Positions 54,605 to 60,682 of a stretch of DNA of 60,682 nt are shown one piece after another; within the stretch, counting starts at the first letter, position 1; each line of letters opens with the position of its first letter. The translations under genes and the position numbers were made by a program. The stretch comes from Bacillota bacterium (GTDB lineage: Bacteria > Bacillota > Clostridia > Caldicoprobacterales > DTU083): contig JAKPIB010000027.1 of the NCBI GenBank assembly GCA_029549985.1, positions 1 through 60,682 on the forward strand, in the 5' to 3' direction. The notes below the pieces were generated by a model. That model searched no databases. It saw only the letters and a program-made list of their open reading frames with translations, and was not told the DNA's origin.

Positions 54605-56026
54605 ATGCGCAACAGATACGAAAACCCGCTCTGCGAAAGATATGCAAGCAGGAGGATGCAGGAGATATTCTCCCCCGACAGGAAGTTTTCCACCTGGAGG
54701 AAGCTGTGGGTCGCCCTGGCTGAGAGCCAGAAGGAGCTGGGCCTTGATATCTCGGACCGGCAGATCGAGGCCATGAAGGACCATATATATGACATCAACT
54801 ACGATGTTGCGGAAGAGCGTGAACAAGAGGTCCGCCACGATGTTATGGCCCATATCTATGCCTACGGGGTCCAGTGCCCGGAGGCCAGGCCGATCATCCA
54901 TCTGGGCGCGACTTCAAGCTATGTGGGGGACAACACTGATCTCATTTTGATGAGGGAGGCCCTTTTACTGATAAGAGAGTCCCTTGCCGGAGTCATCTTG
55001 GCCCTTGCCCGCTTCGCACTGAAATACAAATCGCTTCCCATGCTTGCATACACGCATTTTCAGCCAGCACAGCCCACCACTCTCGGCAAGCGTGCGGCCA
55101 TGTGGCTGCAGGACCTGGTCAGCGATATGGAAACCCTGGAGTTTGTTATGCCTCAGATAAAGCTGCTTGGCTGCCGGGGAGCGACCGGTACTGCCGCCAG
55201 CTTCCTTGAGCTGTTTGACAGCGATGCTGAAAAGGTGGTCCGCCTGGAAAAGCTGATCGCGCAGAAGCTGGGCTTCGATGCTGTTTTTGATGTCAGCGGG
55301 CAGACCTATCCCCGCAAGCTTGACTACAATGTGCTGTCATGCCTGTCCGGCATAGCACAGAGCGCATGGAAGTTTTCCAATGACATCCGCCTTATGTCGC
55401 ACCTGAAAGAGGTGGATGAGCCCTTCGAAGAGAAGCAGGTCGGGTCCTCCGCTATGGCTTACAAGCGGAACCCCATGCGGAGCGAGCGCATCTCCTCCCT
55501 GTCAAGGCATGTGATCTCTCTGGCCCAGGGGGCGGCCATGACCGCTTCCACCCAGTGGCTTGAGCGCACCCTTGACGATTCGGCGGCACGCCGCATCTAC
55601 ATACCGGAGGCCTTCCTTGCCGTAGACGGCATACTATCTCTGTACAGGAATGTGATAGGCAATATGAAGGTTTATCCGGCAATGATGAATAAGCATCTGG
55701 AAGATGAGCTGCCCTTCCTGGCGACCGAGAACATCCTGATGCACTGCGTCAAAAAGGGCGGCGACAGACAGGTGCTGCATGAGGCCATCAGGGAGATCGC
55801 AGTATCTGCCGCCAGGGACATAAAGGAGACCGGGGCGAAGAACGATCTCATCGAACGGATCCTGAAAGACGGCAGGTTCGGTATGACCCGGGCTGAAATG
55901 GAAGGCCTGTTGAGTGCAGATAGGTTCACCGGGATGGCAGAGCGGCAGGCAGAAGAATATGCCAATAAGATCCTGGACCGCTTTGGGGGAGAAAGGACAA
56001 GCGAAGAAGCTGAGATCAATGTATAA
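54605..56026 (+). CDS. purB: Adenylosuccinate lyase
   Basis: A 473-residue member of the fumarase/aspartase superfamily. The signature loop GSSAMAYKRNPMRSE and the catalytic histidine region HLGATSSYVGDNTDL and YTHFQPAQPTTLGKRA are present. It acts twice in purine synthesis: SAICAR to AICAR, and adenylosuccinate to AMP. GGAGGAGG at 54592-54599 sets ATG 54605; the longer frame from 54389 runs through the attenuator and is rejected. purA follows after 14 bases. Confidence 0.93.
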   Translation: MRNRYENPLCERYASRRMQEIFSPDRKFSTWRKLWVALAESQKELGLDISDRQIEAMKDHIYDINYDVAEEREQEVRHDVMAHIYAYGVQCPEARPIIHLGATSSYVGDNTDLILMREALLLIRESLAGVILALARFALKYKSLPMLAYTHFQPAQPTTLGKRAAMWLQDLVSDMETLEFVMPQIKLLGCRGATGTAASFLELFDSDAEKVVRLEKLIAQKLGFDAVFDVSGQTYPRKLDYNVLSCLSGIAQSAWKFSNDIRLMSHLKEVDEPFEEKQVGSSAMAYKRNPMRSERISSLSRHVISLAQGAAMTASTQWLERTLDDSAARRIYIPEAFLAVDGILSLYRNVIGNMKVYPAMMNKHLEDELPFLATENILMHCVKKGGDRQVLHEAIREIAVSAARDIKETGAKNDLIERILKDGRFGMTRAEMEGLLSADRFTGMAERQAEEYANKILDRFGGERTSEEAEINV

Positions 56027-56040
56027 GGAGCTGAGTAAAC

Positions 56041-57315
56041 ATGCTTACGGCAATAGTCGGAATAAACTGGGGTGATGAGGGCAAGGGAAGGATGGTGGAC
56101 CTGCTTGCTTCCCAGTATGATATAGTGGTGAGGTATCAGGGCGGCAACAACGCCGGGCATACGGTGGTGAACGACAAGGGTAAATTCATCCTCAACCTGC
56201 TCCCCTCGGGGATCCTGCATCAGGGTACCGTGAACGTCATGGGCCCTGGCATGGTGATAGACATAGAGCACCTTTGCAGGGAGATAAACAGTTTTGTCGA
56301 AAAAGGGGTAGAGATCGGTCCGGAAAATCTGAAAATCAGCCACGGAGCCACGATCTGCTTCCCCTACCATGTACGCCAGGACATCCTTGAGGAAGAACGG
56401 CTGGGGGACAGAAAATACGGGTCCACCAGGCGCGGCATCGCACCTGTGTATGCCGACAAATACATGAAAAAGGGCATGCGCATGGGCGATCTGCTCTATC
56501 CTGGCACCCTGAGAGACAAGCTCGAAAATATCGTGGAGTGGAAAAATCTGCTCATCCACAGGGGCTATACGGACAGAAGCATCGATACCGATGATATGCT
56601 CAGGTGGCTTAAGACCTACGGCGAGCCTCTCCTGCCCTTTATCTGCGATGTTTCGGAATACCTTGACAAGGCGGCCGGAGAAGGCAAAAACATACTGTTC
56701 GAGGCCCAGCTTGGGGCCCTGAGGGATATAGATTACGGGATCTATCCCTACACGACCTCATCCACCACCCTTGCCTCCTTTGCGACCACCGGTGCAGGCA
56801 TACCGGGTGCAAGGCCGGACAAGGTCATAGGGATAATGAAGGCATACTCCAGCTGCGTCGGTGAAGGCCCCTTCGTAGCAGAGCTGTTCGGTGAAGAAGG
56901 CAGCAGGCTCCGGGAAGCAGGAGGGGAGTACGGGGCTGCGACCGGAAGGCCGCGCAGGGTGGGCGCCTTCGACGTCCCCGCGTCACGCTACGGCATAAAG
57001 GTCCAGGGTGCAAATGAGATCGCGCTAACGAAGCTGGATGTGCTATCATATATGGAGAAAATACCTGTCTGTGTAGCCTATGAGATCGACGGGGAAAGGA
57101 CGGACCGTTTCCCGACAGGGGACAGGCTGCTCAAGGCAAGGCCCGTGTTTGAGCGTGTGGACGGCTGGCAATGCGATATATCTTCCTGCCGCAAAAAGGA
57201 GGACCTGCCCCCTGCAGCCGCCGCCTATATCAGGCTCATCGAAGAGATGACGGAGTGCAGGATCCGCTATGTATCGGTGGGGGCACAGCGGGACGCATAC
57301 ATCGAAATGGATTGA
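56041..57315 (+). CDS. purA: Adenylosuccinate synthetase
   Basis: A 424-residue GTP-dependent synthetase. Motifs are [12 protein letters not shown] at the start, GGNNAGHTV, the switch loop [13 protein letters not shown], and [13 protein letters not shown] near residue 300. It joins IMP and aspartate, the step before PurB. ATG 56041 follows AAGGAGC and lies 14 bases after purB. Residue R after GDEGKG, where many enzymes have K, is a tolerated variant. It is placed between purB and guaA, so both the AMP and GMP branches are driven by one promoter. Confidence 0.93.
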   Translation: MLTAIVGINWGDEGKGRMVDLLASQYDIVVRYQGGNNAGHTVVNDKGKFILNLLPSGILHQGTVNVMGPGMVIDIEHLCREINSFVEKGVEIGPENLKISHGATICFPYHVRQDILEEERLGDRKYGSTRRGIAPVYADKYMKKGMRMGDLLYPGTLRDKLENIVEWKNLLIHRGYTDRSIDTDDMLRWLKTYGEPLLPFICDVSEYLDKAAGEGKNILFEAQLGALRDIDYGIYPYTTSSTTLASFATTGAGIPGARPDKVIGIMKAYSSCVGEGPFVAELFGEEGSRLREAGGEYGAATGRPRRVGAFDVPASRYGIKVQGANEIALTKLDVLSYMEKIPVCVAYEIDGERTDRFPTGDRLLKARPVFERVDGWQCDISSCRKKEDLPPAAAAYIRLIEEMTECRIRYVSVGAQRDAYIEMD

Positions 57316-57326
57316 GAGGAAAACAA

Positions 57327-58859
57327 ATGAACAACGAACTGGTATTGATACTGGACTTTGGCGGACAGTACAATCAGCTGATCGCCAGGAGAGTAAGGGA
57401 GCTTAATGTATATTGCGAGGTCGTGCCATATACCATCCCAGTAAGGGAGGTAAGGGAGCGAGCCCCCAAGGGGATCATCTTTACCGGCGGGCCTGCCAGC
57501 GTATATACAGATAAAGCGCCAAGATGCGATGAGGAGATCTTCACTCTGGGCATACCGATCCTGGGTATCTGCTATGGGGGCCAGCTTATGGCCGAAGCCC
57601 TTGGCGGCAGGGTCAACAGGTCCAAAAGCGGGGAATACGGCAAGACAGCCCTCAGGGTAAACGGAGCATCCCCCTTGTTCAAGGGGCTGGCGCAGGATTC
57701 CGTCTGCTGGATGAGCCACAGGGACTACATAGAGAGGGTACCTGAGGGCTTTGTGACCACAGCTTCCACCAATGGCTGCCCCGTAGCAGCGATGGAGGAT
57801 GAGGACCACAGGCTCTTTGCGGTCCAGTTCCATCCTGAGGTGGAGCACACTGAAATGGGGAGGGAGATCCTCAGGAACTTTCTCTATGGGATATGCCACT
57901 GCACCGGAAGCTGGACGATGAGGTCCTTTATAGAAAAGGAGATCCAGGCCATCCGTGAAAAGGTTGGGGACAAAAAGGTCCTGTGCGCCCTGTCCGGGGG
58001 TGTGGATTCTTCTGTGGCGGCTGTGCTGGTGCACAAGGCCATAGGCAGCAATCTGACCTGCATCTTTGTGGATCACGGGCTGTTGAGGAAAAACGAGGGC
58101 GACTGGGTCGAAGACCTTTTCAGAAACAAGTTCAACATGAATTTCATCAGGATAAACGCAGGCGAGCGCTTTCTTGGCAGGCTCAAGGGAGTCGAAGACC
58201 CGGAAAGGAAGCGGAAGCTCATAGGAGAGGAGTTTATCCGGGTATTTGAAGAAGAGGCCGGGAAAATAGGCGAAACAGACTTTCTGGTCCAGGGGACCCT
58301 GTATCCGGACATCATCGAAAGCGGTACAGATACCGCTGCGGTCATAAAGAGCCATCACAACGTCGGCGGCCTGCCCGAGGACATGCAGTTTGAGCTGATC
58401 GAGCCTTTGAGATACCTGTTCAAGGACGAGGTTAGGGCGGTAGGGTCAGAGCTGGGCCTGCCTGACGAGATCGTATGGCGGCAGCCCTTCCCGGGGCCGG
58501 GCCTGGCAGTCAGGGTACTGGGCGAGGTAACGGCAGAAAAGCTTGAAATCGTCAGGGAAGCGGACGCCATCGTTCGTGAGGAGGTCAGGAAGGCTGGGCT
58601 GGAACGCAGCATCTGGCAATATTTCGCAGCCCTGCTGAACATCAGGAGTGTCGGAGTCATGGGGGATGAAAGGACCTATGCCAACACAGTCGCCATCCGC
58701 GCCGTGACCAGCTCTGATGCGATGACTGCCGACTGGGCCAGGATACCCTATGAGACCCTGGACAGGATCTCCGTAAGGATCGTCAATGAGGTAAAAGGCG
58801 TCAACCGCGTCCTGTATGATATCACCTCCAAGCCGCCGGCGACTATCGAGTGGGAATAA
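57327..58859 (+). CDS. guaA: GMP synthase (glutamine-hydrolysing)
   Basis: A 510-residue enzyme. The N-terminal glutaminase has [18 protein letters not shown], nucleophile [11 protein letters not shown], and [10 protein letters not shown]; the synthetase has the ATP pyrophosphatase loop [14 protein letters not shown], and the C-terminus ends [11 protein letters not shown] as is standard. It converts XMP to GMP. GAGAGGAA precedes ATG 57327; the longer frame from 57171 overlaps purA in another frame and is rejected. It is the last gene of the operon and is followed by a terminator. Confidence 0.95.
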   Translation: MNNELVLILDFGGQYNQLIARRVRELNVYCEVVPYTIPVREVRERAPKGIIFTGGPASVYTDKAPRCDEEIFTLGIPILGICYGGQLMAEALGGRVNRSKSGEYGKTALRVNGASPLFKGLAQDSVCWMSHRDYIERVPEGFVTTASTNGCPVAAMEDEDHRLFAVQFHPEVEHTEMGREILRNFLYGICHCTGSWTMRSFIEKEIQAIREKVGDKKVLCALSGGVDSSVAAVLVHKAIGSNLTCIFVDHGLLRKNEGDWVEDLFRNKFNMNFIRINAGERFLGRLKGVEDPERKRKLIGEEFIRVFEEEAGKIGETDFLVQGTLYPDIIESGTDTAAVIKSHHNVGGLPEDMQFELIEPLRYLFKDEVRAVGSELGLPDEIVWRQPFPGPGLAVRVLGEVTAEKLEIVREADAIVREEVRKAGLERSIWQYFAALLNIRSVGVMGDERTYANTVAIRAVTSSDAMTADWARIPYETLDRISVRIVNEVKGVNRVLYDITSKPPATIEWE

Positions 58860-58869
58860 ACGAGTTCGG

Positions 58870-58907
58870 GCCGGAAACCCATCCGCGACGAGGGTTTTCG
58901 GCTTTTT
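58870..58907 (+). terminator. Terminator of the purine operon
   Basis: GCCGGAAACCC at 58870-58880 pairs with GGGTTTTCGGC at 58892-58902 with one G-U pair, followed by five T. Confidence 0.85.
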
Positions 58908-58965
58908 CTATTTTAAACATGCATTTCACCTGGTTGATTACCCGATAGAGTTGACATGTTTGATA

Positions 58966-58974
58966 TGTTATAAT
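58966..58974 (+). promoter_or_regulatory. Extended -10 promoter
   Basis: TGT followed by TATAAT (58969-58974) is an extended -10 element. TTGACA at 58951-58956 is only 12 bases away, too close to serve as a normal -35. Confidence 0.5.
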
Positions 58975-59073
58975 TTATTAATGATAGCAAATCAAGCATA
59001 AGTATGTTGATTCCTGTAAATCAAACGGCAACCATTGAGCACTTCGTATGGAACGGGGAATGGAGGGGATCGA

Positions 59074-59424
59074 TTGAACAAAACTACAAGGGGACATGAG
59101 GCGAATGCACTTCCCGCATTGAAGGCCAAAAGAGAGCTAAGACGCGGTGTTCTCATGCTTATAGCAGCCCTGATCATATCATTGATGTTCATAATTCTTG
59201 GTATTGTTCTACGGAAACACTCAGCCGGCGCATATGATCAAACATTAGATATACTGCTTGCTGTAGCTTGTGTTGTATCGGTCCTGCTGCTCCCGATAAA
59301 CATACTAATGAAGAACAAGTATACCGCTAAGTGGAATGTTATGAAATTATCGGATCTGCAGCAATATTTCCTTTCTCATCGGGAGGATGCAGGAAAGACG
59401 TCAGCGCTTAAAATGAAGGGATGA
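59074..59424 (+). CDS. Small hypothetical membrane protein
   Basis: A 116-residue protein I do not recognise. It has a charged N-terminus, two membrane segments (GVLMLIAALIISLMFIILGI and LDILLAVACVVSVLLLPINI) and a basic C-terminal tail (KWNVMKLSDLQQYFLSHRED). GGAGGGG at 59062-59068 lies 5 bases before TTG 59074, which is preferred over an upstream TTG at 59035. It has its own extended -10 promoter and no obvious partner. The sequence is more AT-rich than that of the purine genes before it. Confidence 0.62.
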   Translation: MNKTTRGHEANALPALKAKRELRRGVLMLIAALIISLMFIILGIVLRKHSAGAYDQTLDILLAVACVVSVLLLPINILMKNKYTAKWNVMKLSDLQQYFLSHREDAGKTSALKMKG

Positions 59425-59520
59425 AATATATATTGATGCTGACGACTAAGTGATAGGTGTATATGATCAAAAGCGGGAATGTATGGACTTATAGAGATGC
59501 GTTTTGAAGGGGAAATATAT

Positions 59521-60096
59521 ATGATGATAGAGAAAGTCACCGCAGAGGATGCGTCCGAGCTGCTTTCTATATACGAGCCCTATGTCCGGGATACTGCCAT
59601 AACCTTTGAATATGATGTGCCGACCCTGGAGGAGTTCCGCGGCAGGATAATAAGCATTTCTTCAAAATATCCCTACATAAAGGCCGTAGAAAACGGCGAG
59701 ATACTGGGCTATGCATATGCTCATGCCTTCAAGGACCGCAAGGCCTATGACTGGTCAGTGGAAACGACAGTTTATGTAAGGCAGGGCAGGCATGGAAGGG
59801 GCATAGGCAGGCTGCTCTATAACGAGCTGGAAAAATCGCTCAAGAGCATGGGGATACTGAACATGAATGCCTGCATAGCCGTTCCGGAGAAGGAGGACGA
59901 GCACCTCACGGATGACAGCTATCGCTTCCACCTGAAAATGGGGTTCTCTCTTGCGGGCAGATTTCATAAGTGCGGATACAAGTTTGGCACCTGGTACGAT
60001 ATCGTCTGGATGGAAAAGCTGATCGGAGAGCATGACAGCCATCCGCCTGCTGTGCGTTTCGGGCAGTGGGCTATCAATAGTGATGATGCATATTGA
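59521..60096 (+). CDS. GNAT acetyltransferase, phosphinothricin acetyltransferase-like
   Basis: A 191-residue N-acetyltransferase. The start IEKVTAEDASELLSIYEPYV and the segment TAITFEYDVPTLEEFRGRI match the PAT/YwnH group, and the acetyl-CoA loop is RQGRHGRGIGRLLY. Members acetylate small amines, including amino-acid analogues such as phosphinothricin or methionine sulfoximine; the true substrate is unknown. AAGGGGAAA precedes ATG 59521. A longer frame from 59479 has no better site. Confidence 0.85.
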   Translation: MMIEKVTAEDASELLSIYEPYVRDTAITFEYDVPTLEEFRGRIISISSKYPYIKAVENGEILGYAYAHAFKDRKAYDWSVETTVYVRQGRHGRGIGRLLYNELEKSLKSMGILNMNACIAVPEKEDEHLTDDSYRFHLKMGFSLAGRFHKCGYKFGTWYDIVWMEKLIGEHDSHPPAVRFGQWAINSDDAY

Positions 60097-60135
60097 TCAG
60101 AAGATCAATGACGGCGGGGAGACAAATGTATGTAA

Positions 60136-60163
60136 GGGGCACATGATCAGGTGTGCCCCTATT
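60136..60163 (+). terminator. Hairpin after the GNAT gene
   Basis: GGGGCACA at 60136-60143 is the exact complement of TGTGCCCC at 60152-60159. The following T-run is poor (TATT), so termination strength is uncertain. Confidence 0.5.
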
Positions 60164-60301
60164 CCAGCCGGGTGATGTCTTCCTTGATGTCATTTGGCTG
60201 CATGGACAAGCGCTGTTTGAGTTTGGTAGTATATTGGCTAGGGTAGGAAGGCATCACTTGTATCCAACAAGGCAACTACAGAAGTCCAATGAGGTGGGAA
60301 T

Positions 60302-60682
60302 ATGGTGTTTGATATCAAAACAACGAAGGATCAGCAGTTCATAAACATAACCAGCCATGTAAGGAAGGCTGTCAGCGACAGCGGGGTGAAGGACGGCATC
60401 GTGACAGTCTTCGTACCCCATACTACAGCCGGTGTGACGATAAACGAAAACGCCGACAGTGATGTGGTCGCGGACATACTGTCTGGGCTGAACAAGGCAT
60501 TTCCCCTACATGGTAGCTATCTGCACTTTGAGGGCAATTCTCATGCCCATATAAAGGCATCCCTCATGGGCTCATCATGCACCGTAATCATAGAAAATGG
60601 CGCCCTGAAGCTAGGCACCTGGCAGGGTATATATTTCTGTGAGTTCGATGGCCCAAGGAACCGTAAGGTATACATTAAAATC
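60302..60682 (+). CDS. YjbQ-family protein, partial at the window end
   Basis: The frame opens at ATG 60302 behind GAGGTGG and is still open at the last base, so 127 codons are seen and only a few are missing. Family landmarks are FVPHTTAGVTINENADSDV, YLHFEGNSHAHIKASLMGSS and GTWQGIYFCEFDGPR. YjbQ proteins are annotated as secondary thiamine-phosphate synthases from weak in vitro activity; the main role is uncertain. It starts 205 bases after the GNAT gene and is probably a separate unit. Confidence 0.88.
   Translation, partial: MVFDIKTTKDQQFINITSHVRKAVSDSGVKDGIVTVFVPHTTAGVTINENADSDVVADILSGLNKAFPLHGSYLHFEGNSHAHIKASLMGSSCTVIIENGALKLGTWQGIYFCEFDGPRNRKVYIKI

Noticed and set aside
57267-58358. 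Long open frame (363 codons) on the minus strand
   Set aside because: It is antisense to guaA, which is unmistakable in sequence; the shadow has no domain.

Overview
The window looks like a chromosomal segment from a spore-forming, Gram-positive member of the Bacillota, most likely class Clostridia. The reasons are: AddA rather than RecB; a lysine L-box riboswitch; many hairpin-plus-T-run terminators; strong AAGGAGG ribosome sites with frequent GTG and TTG starts; a LysM/GH18 YaaH-type spore cortex protein; a UgtP-type glycolipid glucosyltransferase; YrzB, YetF and CD3324-type genes; and SigA promoters close to TTGACA-17-TATAAT. Base composition is roughly balanced, with AT-rich intergenic patches. 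I could not assign a genus. No phage, complete insertion sequence or CRISPR array was seen.

Layout. 1-5 kb: the end of addA, a DUF6530-like gene with a palindromic operator, a frameshifted GIY-YIG gene, a radical-SAM/TIGR03915 DNA-metabolism pair and an MscS-type channel. 5-11 kb: an alanine-type aminotransferase on the minus strand, then an asymmetric two-subunit ABC exporter behind a long leader with a 35-codon leader ORF and two terminators whose arms are interchangeable, and a J-domain protein. 11-16.5 kb: a lysine riboswitch followed by a complete amino-acid ABC importer and an APC permease, then YetF/DUF4363. 16.5-17.4 kb: a minus-strand leader with three tandem terminators ahead of a CD3324-type gene, next to a strongly folded candidate RNA. 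17.4-27.4 kb: hflK-hflC, an esterase, a Ldh/MBL/GDPD/HD operon, pyrophosphatase, and a zinc-ribbon ABC exporter paired with a DUF1854 protein. 27.4-34.4 kb: repeats, a spore glycosidase, tautomerase, D-Ala-D-Ala ligase, a GH78 enzyme, YrzB and PspC. 34.6-38.7 kb: an NDH-2/DoxX fusion divergent from a NusG-II/Gx/polyprenyl synthase operon, then tRNA-Ala. 38.9-47.6 kb: a diguanylate cyclase, a ferritin-like protein, a duplicated 58-residue hydrophobic protein, UgtP, an ArsR/P-type ATPase metal efflux pair, small envelope proteins and a hemerythrin. 47.7-53 kb: a two-component system followed by a lipoprotein, a methyltransferase, a membrane hydrolase and a decayed lipoprotein paralogue. 53-60.7 kb: an rRNA methyltransferase, a purB-purA-guaA operon with an attenuator-like hairpin, a membrane protein, a GNAT acetyltransferase and a partial YjbQ gene.

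How it fits together. Several loci appear to be controlled by premature termination: the exporter leader, the minus-strand CD3324 leader, the L box, the gap between the lysine-binding protein and its permease, and the purB leader. The exporter and CD3324 leaders share one design, in which adjacent terminators have matching stems so that the middle arms could pair and disarm both. That shared design, the unexplained folded RNA beside it, and the duplicated promoter cassette around the two-component system are the most novel signals here. NDH-2 and the polyprenyl synthase group suggest a quinone-based electron transport chain. All functional calls rest on reading motifs by eye; no database search was possible.
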